Shown: piece after piece, positions 12,207-23,439 of the stretch
Layout of the letters: each line of letters opens with the position of its first letter
Position numbering within the stretch: the stretch's first letter is position 1
Source of the DNA: Rotaria socialis
Taxonomy: Eukaryota; Rotifera; Eurotatoria; Philodinida; Philodinidae
NCBI GenBank assembly: GCA_905331475.1
Contig: CAJNYU010001789.1
Location: forward strand, 62,001 to 126,000
Reading direction: 5' to 3'
Length of the DNA stretch: 64,000 nucleotides
The notes under the pieces: generated by a model
The model's input: the letters and a program-made list of their open reading frames with translations, nothing else
What the model was told of the DNA's origin: nothing
Database searches by the model: none
Program-made: the position numbers and the translations under genes

Positions 12207-13176
12207 TAAAATATATTGATTACGAATTTTATTTTATTTTGTGTTTTTGTTTCTTTTATTTATCAAACGAAAACAAACAATATTCATATATACACACATA
12301 TATACTATCATATTTGTGTCTAAAAGAAAACTAAACAAATTTTATCACTCAAACTAATGAGTGAATAATGGTGAAAGACTAACGTATAAAAAAGAAAAGA
12401 AACGTTTTTTTATTTGGTCTTCCGTTTTTTTTTCGTATTAGCGTTATTTATGTTCTATTTGTTATTCTTTTCTTTTTTTCTTCTTCTTCTATTCTAATGA
12501 TTCAGAAAGTGAGCTTTCCCACAATATTAGCATTGATGCATAGACTCTGAAGTTAAAATTTCGTGGAAGAAAAGATCCAATTGTTATTTTGCCTTTAACA
12601 AAAACACTCATTCGAAGTAAAACTATGCACACAATGTTTTTTTTCTTTTTCAGATTTTCTTATCGTTTGGCTTGATAAGCATGTAAACTGCCCTCTGTTG
12701 TCTTTGAAAGGTAAGGAGATAAAGAAAATTTTTTTTTGCTGTGATTTATATTGTATAGAAAGATAGTTAGAAGTTGGACAAGGCGCGTTCTGATCATTTC
12801 CCTTGCTGTCTGCTAGGAAAACATGTTTTTCTCATCATGCAATCCTCGAAGGAGGTTCCTTGTGTCCATCCAAGCAGACAAATTTTTCGAGAATGTGTTT
12901 AAATGCACAAAAAAAAGAGAAAAGTGGTTATTTTGTTTCATATTCGACCACACTAATTATTAGCCCGCCACGGATAAGGACTATAAAAAAAAACGCCTAT
13001 TTTTTTCTCTTTTTTTGTGCGTTTTCGAAAAATTTTGTCGGCTTGAACAATGAATTGTATTTTCTTTCTCTCTGTAACTTTTATTTTGTGTGACATCAAG
13101 AGTCTATTGCAACGAGTAGTACGATTTTATTCTTTCATAGAATATAACTTTTCATGATTTTTGTTTTAAGCAAAAG
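12207..13176. other. Intergenic spacer between the RRM gene and NNT
   Basis: About 970 bp. The first part is the AT-rich 3' end of the RRM gene (AATAAA overlaps the stop region near 12207). The rest is low-complexity T- and A-rich sequence. The final bases before the NNT start, a pyrimidine-rich TTTTTGTTTTAAG directly before CAAAAGATG, look like a splice acceptor. It could belong to an upstream non-coding exon or to spliced-leader trans-splicing. Confidence 0.45.
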
Positions 13177-16100
13177 ATGATTACTGTGGTACGTGCCCAA
13201 CAAGTCTTATACAAATCCAAACGCTTTAACAACATATCATGGATATGTCGGCGTCCCAATTCATCAACCCCAACTTTAACAACACCTGAAGTAGCTCGTC
13301 AATCCGGCCAAAAAGCAGCCGATGCTACTAAGAAAGCACTTACTGGTACACCTTACAAAAGTCTTTCAATCGGTGTACCGAAGGAAACGTTTTTGAATGA
13401 AAAACGTGTTGCTCTTACGCCAGCGGTCGTATCAGCGCTCGTTAAAAAAGGTCTTCTATAACTACTTTCATTGATTTGAAATTTGTAACCAAAACTTTTC
13501 ATACAGGTTTCACATTGAATGTCGAAGAGAATGCAGGCAACGGCGCATCTTTTCACAATGAAGATTATAAAAATGCTGGAGCAAAAATTGTTTCACGTAA
13601 TGCTGCATACTCATCGAACATTATTCTTAAAGTTCGACAACCAAGTCCTGAAGTACGTTTTTTATCTGATTTCTAAAAAAACTAATCTTTCCTGTCTCTA
13701 CCTAAAGGATATCAGCGTATTGCAAGACAAATCAACATTGATTTCATTTATATATCCAATACAAAACAAAGCTATCGTTGATGCACTTGCTAAAAGAAAT
13801 GCAACTGTTTTTGCTATGGGTAAAATGATTTCAATTTATCTTTACTTATACTGAAGACTCTCAATTATTTAGATTGTATTCCACGTATTTCTCGAGCACA
13901 AGTATGTATTTTAAAATAAAAATGCGAATTTTCCTTGTCTATTAAATTGTTTTTTTATTCAAGGTCTTCGATGCGCTTAGTTCAATGGCAAATATTGCTG
14001 GATATAAAGCTGTTATTGAAGCAGCTAATAATTTTGGCAGATTTTTTACAGGCAAAACAATTTCAAGTTCTAAAAAAATTTATTTTATTTTTCTACATTT
14101 TAGGCCAAATAACTGCAGCTGGAAAATCGCCACCAGCCAAAATCTTAGTCATTGGCGGAGGAGTTGCTGGTCTCAGTGCGATCGGAACAGCTCGAAATAT
14201 GGTATTGATATACGTTATTTATTTTTTTGTTCTATTTATAAATACGATCAATGAGCGAGATTTTATCGTAACCTTAGCCCGAACGACATTGATTTCAAAG
14301 AAGACGAGAGTTTCTTATTCCGTTGTTAGACATGAACAACAATCTACTCTCGGTTGTTGAAGAGTTGAAAGAAAATAATAAATTTCTTTTTCTATTATTT
14401 AAATAGGGTGCTGTGGTAAGAGCATTTGATACACGTCCGGCAGTCAAAGAGCAAGTACAATCAATGGGTGCAGAATTTCTTGAATTGACCTATAAAGTAT
14501 ATGTTTTGGTTGTGTTTAATATGGAAACAAAAAGTATTTATCGGTATTACTTTTTCAGGGCAGCGAGAGTGGTGAAGGAACAGGTGGTTATGCCAAAGTA
14601 AGATTTCGGATTTAATTGATTGCAATGTTCTAGTTGTCAACACATATATATATATTTAGGAAATGTCACCAGAATTTATTGAAGCTGAAATGGCTTTATT
14701 TGCTAAGCAAGCCAAAGAAGTTGATATTATTATTACAACAGCTTTAATTCCAGGTAAAAAATCTCCTATCATCGAAATAAATCTTATTCATGTATTTTCT
14801 AGGCAAACCGGCTCCAAAACTTATCTCAAAAGTAAGTTATGCCAAAAGGAGAAACCAGTATGATGATTCACGTTTTTCTTTTCAAGGCAATGATTGAGAG
14901 TATGAAGCCAGGCTCAGTTGTTGTGGACTTAGCTGCTGAAGCTGGCGGCAATATTGAAACAACTCGTCCAGGAGAAACATATGTTTATAAAAACGTAACA
15001 CACGTTGGTTACACGGATCTTCCATCGCGTTTAGCAGCACAATCGTCAAGTTTATATGCAAATAATATTTCAAAATTTCTTCTATCAATCGGTAGTCAAG
15101 ATCAATACTATATTGATTACAGTGACGAAGTCGTACGCGGCTCAATTATTTTACGTGACGGTGCATTGATGTATCCACCACCGCCACCACCGAAAGTTGA
15201 CGCTGCTCTATCAAAAACACCTAAAGTAGACGCTAAAGCTGCCGCCAAAGCCGCCGCTGCCGCTTTACCACCGAACTATTTTGCACAATATTTAAAAGAC
15301 TCTTTATTATATACAACTGGTATTGGCGCTCTTTTTGGCTTAGGTATTATTTCACCGAATGCACAATTTGCAAATATGATCACCACATTCGCTCTATCGG
15401 GTATTGTTGGCTATCACACAGTTTGGGGTGTACAACCAGCTTTACACAGTCCTTTGATGAGTGTCACAAATGCTATTAGTGGTATTACAGCTGTCGGTGG
15501 TTTACTATTAATGGGTGGTGGATATTATCCACAAACCATTCCACAAGGTAAATAGCGATTTCTGTTCAATATAATTTGAGAAAAGAAGTTTCTTTTAGGT
15601 TTGGCTGCTGGTGCCGCATTTATATCAAGCATTAACATTGGTGGTGGCTTTATTATTACACAAAGAATGTTAAACATGTTCAAACGACCAAGTATATAGA
15701 GAAAAAGAAAACAAGAAGACAACGATTTCTTATAGACTATGATTTGTTTTCTATTTTAATTAGACGATCCACCTGAATACAATTATTTATATTTAATACC
15801 TGGTGCCGGTTCAGTTGCATTCTACGGATGGGCTAGTCAACAAGGATATCATGACATCAATCATTTAGCCTATTTAGCAGCTTCACTTTGTTGTGTCGGT
15901 GCTCTCGGTGGATTGAGTAATCAAAAAACAGCTCGTCTTGGTAATTCACTTGGTATGATTGGTGTTTCATTAGGTAAATAAATTTTTGTTTTTAAAACAA
16001 ATCAAGTTTTTTTATGATCAACAAATAAAAATCGATTGATACATAAATAGGCTTGGCTGCAACTCTTGGTGCAATTCATTTGGATATGCCATTAGTTACA

Positions 16101-17685
16101 CAAATCGGTACAACAATGGCCACTGGCGGTTTACTTGGTGCAATCGTTGCTCGTCGAATTGCCATTACGGATCTTCCTCAGTTAGTTGCTGCTTTTCATT
16201 CACTTGTCGGTATGGCTGCAGTCCTTACTTGTATTTCACATTACATCACAGAATGTGAACATTTCGCTCACGATCCAGCTGCATCAGTCATTAAAACAGC
16301 ACTATTTTTGGGTACATTCATCGGTGGTATCACATTTTCTGGTTCAATCATTGCCTATGCTAAATTACAAGGCCTTATGAGTGGTTCTCCAATTATGTTA
16401 CCAGGTCGTCATGCAATAAATGGAGGCTTAGCACTTGCTAATGTTGGTGCCTTAACCTACTATATGATGAGTGCTGATCCAATTATTGGTCTTTCAATGT
16501 TAGGCATAACATCAGCTTTATCAACAACAATGGGTTTAACATTAACAGTAGCCATCGGTGGTGCTGATATGCCTGTTGTTATTACTGTACTCAATTCCTA
16601 TTCAGGCTGGGCATTATGTGCTGAGTATGTTTCTTCGTTGATTCGTATGAACAAATTTATCACATGTGTCGTTTTCTTCTTCTTTGAATAGAGGTTTCAT
16701 GTTAAACAATTCATTGATGACCATTGTCGGTGCACTCATTGGCAGCAGTGGTGCAATTCTATCATATATTATGTGTAAAGCAATGAATCGTTCATTACCT
16801 AATGTCATTCTTGGTGGTTATGGGTAAATTATATATATATATATATTTGTTTTTGTCTAATTAAAATCTCTATTCTTATCTGTTTCGTTTAGTACGGATT
16901 CAACTGGTACTGGACAAGCCATGCAAATTACTGGTACACATACTGAAGTCAATAGTGATCAAACAGTTGATCTTATTAAAGAAGCCTCATCAATTATTAT
17001 CACACCTGGCTATGGTTTATGTGTTGCTAAAGTAATTTGTTTTGTAGAAACAATCAATAAAAAAAAACTAAACCCTATTTTTCCCATAAGGCTCAATATC
17101 CAATTGCTGAAATGGTTGAAATTTTACGAAAACATGGCAAATCAGTTCGTTTTGCTATTCATCCAGTAGCTGGTCGTATGCCTGGTCAATTGAACGTTTT
17201 ATTAGCTGAAGCTGGTGTTAGTTATGATATCGTTCATGAGATGGAAGAAATTAATCATGAATTTACCAATACTGATCTTGTTCTCGTTATTGGTGCCAAC
17301 GATACAGTTAATTCAGCTGCTGAAGAAGATCCAAACAGCATTATTGCTGGTATGCCCGTACTTAAAGTTTGGCTTGCTAAACAAGTAAATTTCTTTTTTG
17401 TTTTAATGTTCTACTGATACATTATTTTCTATATTCTATATAGGTGATTGTTATGAAACGATCTCTTGGTGTTGGCTATGCCGGTAAATAGACTTTGCCA
17501 ATCAATTTTTCAGTTTGATTAATTTTGTTTTTCTAGCTGTCGACAATCCAATTTTCTTCAAACCAAATACATCGATGTTGCTGGGTGATGCTAAGAAGAC
17601 ATGCGACAAATTATTGGCCAAACTCAAAACTGATTATGATGATGGAGGATCCAGCAGTGGTTCAGAGTCATCCAAAGCGCATTAA
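13177..17685 (+). CDS. NNT: Mitochondrial NAD(P) transhydrogenase, complete
   Basis: Nineteen exons (13177-13450, 13507-13652, 13708-13819, 13873-13901, 13964-14051, 14104-14201, 14407-14496, 14559-14597, 14660-14753, 14803-14831, 14887-15547, 15599-15691, 15764-15973, 16051-16624, 16692-16823, 16893-17031, 17091-17384, 17444-17483, 17537-17685) sum to 1096 residues, close to the animal norm (about 1086). The enzyme sits in the inner mitochondrial membrane and couples proton entry to hydride transfer from NADH to NADP+. Visible in order: a basic presequence (about 1-50); domain I ([24 protein letters not shown] for [15 protein letters not shown]); a Pro/Ala/Lys-rich linker; the multi-span domain II ([54 protein letters not shown]); and domain III for NADP ([63 protein letters not shown]). 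Exon 5 must end at 14051 to give the conserved [11 protein letters not shown], which implies a GC-AG intron. The C-terminus has an extra acidic/Ser tail. Confidence 0.97.
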
Positions 17686-17939
17686 GAACTTTCCCCTTTA
17701 TATCCGTCTTATCTATGTAGTTTGTTTTTCTCGTCATATAGAATTTCTCTATTGAAAGAAGCACTTATTTGTTACTGTCCTTCATTTCACAGTGAAGTTT
17801 ATTTTCCATCCCTATCTATATTAATATGCTGATCTACAGAACGATGTCTGTAGTTAGTATAATAGGCAAATAAATTCGTCCTCAGTGGAATGAAAATAGA
17901 ATCGTTCATAAAATGATTAAGATCGAAACATGAATGATC

Positions 17940-18288
17940 TATTCATTTTTGTGTACTCAAAAAGTGAGTACACTCTAGACTAGGTCAGTGTGTCCGTCCG
18001 GCCGTTAACACAATAACTCTTGAAAGCCTCATTCAATTGTCATGAAATTTTGTACATAGAATGATCTTATCAATATCTCAGTCGAGTTCGAAGATGAGAA
18101 GCATCCGCCAAGAAATGGCTGAGTTATCGAAAAAATTGTCACTATTGACCAGACCATCCCTGAGGGGGGGTACAGGGATTTTTTCAAAAAAAAAGTTTTT
18201 CTCAGAATTATTCGAAACATATAAATCGACTCAGTTTTTTCAGTACACATAACAATCGGATGCAAATCCAATGTTTCCGCATTTATTT
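17940..18288 (+). repeat. Dispersed repeat, copy 1 (internally deleted)
   Basis: Matches copy 2 in the same orientation from TTTTTGT-TACTCAAAAAGTG through GAGTACACTCTAGA, TCTCAGTCGAGTTCGAAG, AGAAATGGCTGAGTTATCG and CAGACCATCCCTGAGG to TTATTCGAAACATATAAA, then again in the tail (CAGTACNCATAAC...TTTCCNCATTTATT). It lacks about 180 bp present in copy 2, and the join lies in a run of T. A perfect 9-bp inverted repeat, GTGTACTCA...TGAGTACAC, marks its left end. No terminal repeats or coding capacity were seen. Confidence 0.8.
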
Positions 18289-18787
18289 TATTGTACAAAT
18301 GAGAGCAAGCTGATCTTGATCTATGAAAGATTATCCGTGTGTGCGTTAAATATTGCCGTTTTCAGTTCATTGACGAGCTTTGATTGGCCAACTTAATGAA
18401 AAGAAGTGATCAACAAGATAGAATAGTAATACATCCGATTCTTTGCAATTACGTGATGACAGAAATTTTATCAATATTGAAAACTCCGATGAAATTCATA
18501 ACGTAAAACGGATGCTCATCATGCAATATAATTATAATATTTGATCTCATCACCGTTTGGTAAAATATTTTCATTGTTTAACAAAGGATAAAAAGGTAAG
18601 TATTCAAGGGCTATTATAGTTTGATATTTACATTTACTTCCTTGAATACATCGATGTTTTGTCGTCTAATGTCAATACTTCTAGCATTCTTATTCTTTGT
18701 TACTTTTGACGTCTCGGTCATTTTTGTAAGTCGAGTTTCGTTGTCACAAAATGCATCAAACACGATTTTCTGTTAATATAGTTTGTT

Positions 18788-18935
18788 TTCGATTTTGGTA
18801 TTCTACGATGATTTGAAACCGAGCTCCGTGTGGGACGAACATTTTTAGAAGATTTTAAGCAGACAACAAAGAATTAAAATCTCTTTCGATGCGATTCTAT
18901 GACATGCATACTATCGCTATCCATTAAAATTAAGA
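18788..18935 (+). repeat. Inverted duplication, left arm
   Basis: Read on the plus strand this matches the minus strand of 19570-19722 over about 150 bp. Shared blocks include TTTAAGCAGACAA, TCTCTTTCGA and CCATTAAAATTA. In one frame both arms encode the pattern LSRQ-RI--SF-AIL followed by PLKL, with differences concentrated at third positions; stops break the frame in this arm. It is probably a degenerate copy of a coding sequence I cannot identify. Confidence 0.65.
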
Positions 18936-18965
18936 TCGTTGTCTTAGATGACTTTGAAAAGCTTG

Positions 18966-19490
18966 TATTCGTTTTTGTCTACTCAAAAAGTGAGTACACT
19001 CTAGAATCGGTCAGTGTGTCCGTCCGTTTACACGATAACTTTCGAAAGGAGAGTTAGATCATGATGAAATTTTCTACACAGTTCAGCCTCATCAGTGTCT
19101 CAGTCGAGTTCGAAGATGAGAAAGATCCGTCAAGAAATGGCTGAGTTATCGAAAAAGTTGTCATTTTTGATCAGACCATCCCTGAGGAGGGGTACAGGGA
19201 TTTTTCAAAAAAAACTTTTTTTTCTCAGAATTATTCGAAACATATAAATCGACTCAGTTTTTAACGCTGATCCTAAATCTGATATTAGCTTTGAACGAAG
19301 TCGTAGCTTTCTAACGAAACATCGCCGGAAAAACGTCTCAAAATGCACAAAAACTGCATCCAGAAATCAAATTGCCTAGTTTCTCATGATAATTTTTGTG
19401 TTCAGACATTCTAGAATGACTCATATGTTCCATGCACTTTTTGCAGTACGCATAACTCTCGGATGAAATCCGAAGTTTCCACATTTATTT
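18966..19490 (+). repeat. Dispersed repeat, copy 2 (longer form)
   Basis: The longer copy of the repeat also at 17940-18288, with roughly 80-85% identity over the shared parts by eye. The segment at about 19263-19442 is present only here. The copy lies entirely between the two arms of the inverted duplication. It contains a CACGATAACTTTCGAAAGG-like block after a GTCCGTCCGT stretch, a composition common in invertebrate non-autonomous repeats. Confidence 0.8.
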
Positions 19491-19569
19491 AAAAATATTT
19501 TTGGTAAATTAAACAACATATACCGAATATGTTTTAAAATATGAGAATAAAATTTGAAAGCGGTCAATA

Positions 19570-19722
19570 AATATAATTTTAATGGAAAAAGATAGGAAGT
19601 ATATAATAGAATCGCCTCGAAAGAGACTTCGATTCTTTCTTGTCTGCTTAAATTTTTTTTAAATGCTCGTCCAATCCCGTCCCACGCATAGCTCTGATTT
19701 AGAAAATACAAGTATCGAACTT
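19570..19722 (-). repeat. Inverted duplication, right arm (coding relic)
   Basis: Counterpart of 18788-18935. On the minus strand the frame stays open and reads WDGIGRAFKKNLSRQERIE then SFEAILLYTSYLFPLKL. Protein-level conservation with the other arm argues that both derive from a translated sequence. I do not recognise the family; a transposable-element protein or a multicopy gene exon are both possible. Confidence 0.55.
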
Positions 19723-20278
19723 TGATAGTGATGCTAAGTAAAACAAAAAGTCTATTATGTTTGCACCAAGGACGATTAGATTTCTAGATAATCAAATAGA
19801 TTATTCGATTAGTAGCTGTTCAATTATGTAATAAGATTAATGCAAGGCTCTTTAATACGTAGGCTTTTCTAATCTTAATCGGCTAAATTATTCTTCATGA
19901 ATAATAATGAAATTAAGTATACAACTTAAAAGATCTGAAATCAATTTAAAACATTTTAGGGAATGATCAAAAAACCTCTATGCCTTCTTAGAAAAGTAAT
20001 TGTCATGTTGAAGGAACGAAATAAATTAAATTATCTCTCGAATTTCATCAATTACGATTTTCATTGATTTATATGTGAATCTATATAAATGAAATTATTC
20101 TCTATAACAATAATGTTCATATATACGTCATTGAAAGGAAATCATATTTTTATTAATAAGCTTCCCTAGAAATGTGAAGCAATAGCCCAATAAAGATAAT
20201 TATTATTTTTCATATGAGTGTGGGTGGGTGTGTGTGATGATATATGAAACGAGAGGAGAATGTAAACGGAAGTTATTT

Positions 20279-21400
20279 TTATGTAGATGGGTACGGTTTA
20301 TAAAATGTTGGTATTTGAATTAGATTAGCAACGAGTCGATCGATAGAAGGATCGGATTCGTAGCCAGCTGCTAATGTTGATGGTTGATAAAGTGATAATT
20401 GTGGAAGTAACATTCGAAGTAATGTCCAAACATTTGTACGTAATGAAAGGAGACTATTTTTATGTGAACATGAACTATGATTTAATTCATCTGTTGAATA
20501 GTTACTATTTGATCGTGAATTTTGTAAATCACTAAATAGAGAAAAGGAACAAAAAATGTGAGTATCATCGTGTTATCGAAATATATAATTGACCTACTCG
20601 AGAGATTTTTTCTCATCAGGAATTAACAATTTATCCGTCAGAAAACAAGTTGAGAAGCTCGGCACTTTTTCATCTTTACAAGTATTCACACTGATAACTC
20701 GAGGATGTTTTACTTCTGTTATTTTCATGGTATCTACATGTGATACACAATGTTGGCGTTCATGCTTTGACATATGTCTAGAAAATAAAAATAAATTATT
20801 TGACTCGCTGCATATTTATTAACGAAAACAAAATATCCATTCAAGATTCTATAGATGATCTGCGTTGAGCTCACTTTATACAAGAAAGATCTTTGTTGTC
20901 GCAAGAAAACATTGCGACCTTAGGGATTGAGTTATATTTAGATTAAATGAAACTCTATTCTAATTAGTTAAGCTATTTTTAAATAAAAGGAACCTATCGA
21001 ACCTGATATTAATGGTTGAATAATTACATTTTTGGCATCGGAGAACACGATTGTTTAAATGACATCTCTAAAAATAAGTGAATAATTAAAACATAACTAA
21101 TAATAACGAACAGGAACCCATACTATGTGACAGTCGTATTTCGATTTGAGTAAAGTTGCGTAAGAGCAAAGATGGCATTGTCGAACATTGACGCCGAGTT
21201 CACCATGTTCTTGAAATAAATGTTCACGAAAATTATTTATATCTTTAAATGTACGTGTACATTGGCTACAGATATGAACTAATTTAGTTAGTTCTATACT
21301 ATTAGATCTTTAATCAAATTTAGATAAACAAAAAAGTATTTTAACTAATAAAAATATAATTAACTTACGGAAGTTGCTTTTCTATTACAAGAGAATCCAT
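20279..21400 (-). CDS. Three-finger C2H2 zinc-finger protein
   Basis: Five short minus-strand exons, 21400-21369, 21307-21124, 21067-21003, 20777-20598 and 20531-20279, join in phase to 237 residues. Three C2H2 fingers are visible. Finger 1 is Cys24-x2-Cys-x12-His-x4-His (CSQCTRTFKDINNFREHLFQ). Finger 2 begins at Cys55 (CHLCSYATLLKSKYDCHIRC) and is C-x2-C-x12-H-x3-H. Finger 3 begins at Cys83 (CQKCNYSTINIRHMSKHERQ) and has the same spacing. Fingers 2 and 3 are each split by an intron yet keep exact spacing, which strongly supports the joins. Their YST/YAT-type knuckles resemble REST- or ZNF-like tandem fingers, which bind DNA. The C-terminal 130 residues are Ser-rich with a Leu-rich helix (TNVWTLLRMLLPQLSLY) and no known domain. 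The start is the ATG at 21400; an upstream non-coding exon is possible (donor near 21545). The specific orthologue is unknown. Confidence 0.8.
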
Positions 21401-23439
21401 TAGTAAAATATATTAAAGTTTACTACATTCTTCAGTAGGTTTGCATTTAGACTATAATATGAAAGGGAAGTATGTATACGTACATATATATATATATATA
21501 TATTTGTTACATCATGCAAATGCATGTGTGTGTGAGGAGACGTACCTGATTTCTGGCATTTTGTAGGCAAACATTCATCTCTAGTTTTTTTCGTCAATTT
21601 GATTAGCTCCGGTAAGTGTAGCCAGACCGACCAATACATTTATGCGGCCGACGCTGAAGCCGATGACGACAACGACGAGTATTTTACATAATTTCTTTCG
21701 TATGATTTTATGTCAATAGACATAAGGATGACAGGTAGTGCAAGTGTATGTGTCAGCATTTACGTAACTCATTAGGAAGAGTGACGGATTGTGGCAATAG
21801 ATAGATAAATGTGTATGTATGTATGTATGTTGTCGTTGTCATCTTTCGATCCTTCTTTCCCGCCTACTCTCGTCTACAATCATACGTAATTTGAATAACA
21901 CGTACAACAATCATCCATACGAGAACAATTTACGGGCCGATGAGACATTTACATAAAGTTGTCTTTCCTTCTTTTTTTTAATTTTGTGAATAAAAAAATA
22001 ATCTTTTGTAAATGATCGTTATTGTAAACTATAATTATTAATTTTAAATCACCACATAGTTCGTTGAACTATAATTGGTTCTGATCTCTGTGGAAGTTTA
22101 TTACTTGAAGAACTTCCTGTATGTTGCTATAATTAGTTCTTTAAATGCAGCACATCCACTATCGATAGAGAAAAAATTAACGGAAAAGAATGACGACATT
22201 GAAAAAAATAATCTTATTGATACTCTATCATCGTTGAGATTATTTCAGTCTAATAGAAAAGAAGAAGACAAAGAAGAAGAAGAAGAAAACTGTCAAACGG
22301 AAATATATAAAAAGCAGTTGGAGAAAAAGACAACTAAAGCACAAAGGATGATGACAAGTCTGGCCGAGTAAATCGTACTGATGGTAAAATAAGCATGCAT
22401 TAGCAATCCATCGATGAATTTAATTGAACGCTCGTGTCATTACAATATTTCTTATTATTAATTCAAACAAAATTTCAGTTTTTTGGCATCGGTACGGTGA
22501 TTATTTCATTGTTTTTAGCAGCCAGATATAAACAGGAATTATTCTTAAGTTAGCGAGTAGTGCTGCACGAAGTAAGAGACTAGTAGAAAATTATCTTTAA
22601 TTCGTATTGTTCTTTCTGTCCTTCGGCGTTCTTCTATATCTCTGGAAATAAGTAATGTAAATGTCGTGAGTAGTATTTCAATTATTTGAACAGAATCTGA
22701 CGACTTGCGCATGTTTATGTGATTTTTTTTTGTATGTTTTCTTTGCAAATCTTAATATATTTTGACATCATCGATTGAATAGAGAATCTATCCAGATTGA
22801 CTACATACATAAATAGGTAAAGCATGCATAATTACTCAGTTTTACACAGAGATTATCCTTTTTTCCCTGCTCAATCTAAGGGAAAAAACAAGAAATTAGA
22901 TTCTATTGGTCTTCTGGGCTTTTATACTCGATTGAATTTGATAGGACTCATGCACTGACAAGCATGACTGATTGACACATTAAGAATGTGAAAGCAACGG
23001 TTTTTTCCTTTACACATATTTCCTTTTCGTTACAAAGAAAAGTCGTTACCTTTGTCACTAAAATGATTCTCGTGTGCAAAAGATATTAAAAATTTGTTGT
23101 GATCTAAAAAAAATGCAAATGAAAAAAGAACTCATAAGCATAATAGATTATATTCGCCATAGTCTAATATTTTTACATAAATCTAGAGACAAGAAGAAGT
23201 TGATCATTTTCTCATCATTCGACAATCACCGAATGTATATGAATACTGAGAGAAAAAACCGTTATTTATGTTTCCCGTTGTTTCATGTCAAGCTTTTTTT
23301 ATTCATTTTTTCTGCTTCTTCTTGTGTATAGTGTTCAACTGCGATCATCGGAAAACGACATTCCATTCTATTATCACTAAATTCCTCGTATAGAACAAAA
23401 GCAAAATTCTTTTTTGATTGCCAACAGTAGTTTATTCTC
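21401..23439. other. Intergenic; microsatellites and one doubtful open frame
   Basis: Holds an AT dinucleotide run at about 21483-21503 and a GTAT run at about 21811-21830. An open frame on + at about 22075-22371 is rich in Lys and Glu, has no ATG at its start and no confirmed splice acceptor, though it could end at a GTAAAT donor. It is not called as a gene. Possible 5' non-coding exons of the zinc-finger gene may lie at 21545-21640 or around 22645 (-). Confidence 0.4.

Larger units (their letters stand above)
17686..20278. other. Repeat-rich intergenic region
   Basis: Begins with the NNT 3' end (AAATAAAT near 17868). It then holds two direct copies of a dispersed repeat and an inverted duplication, each listed separately. 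A 96-codon open frame at 19421-19711 (-) overlaps one arm of the inverted duplication and looks like a coding relic. No intact gene was seen. Confidence 0.6.

Noticed and set aside
17940-18288. Helitron terminus (hairpin followed by CTAG)
   Set aside because: The homologous repeat extends on the wrong side of the hairpin, and the base after CTAG is A rather than T.
22075-22371. 98-codon plus-strand open frame rich in Lys and Glu
   Set aside because: It begins with a non-ATG codon, no upstream exon could be confirmed, and its composition follows A-rich low-complexity DNA.
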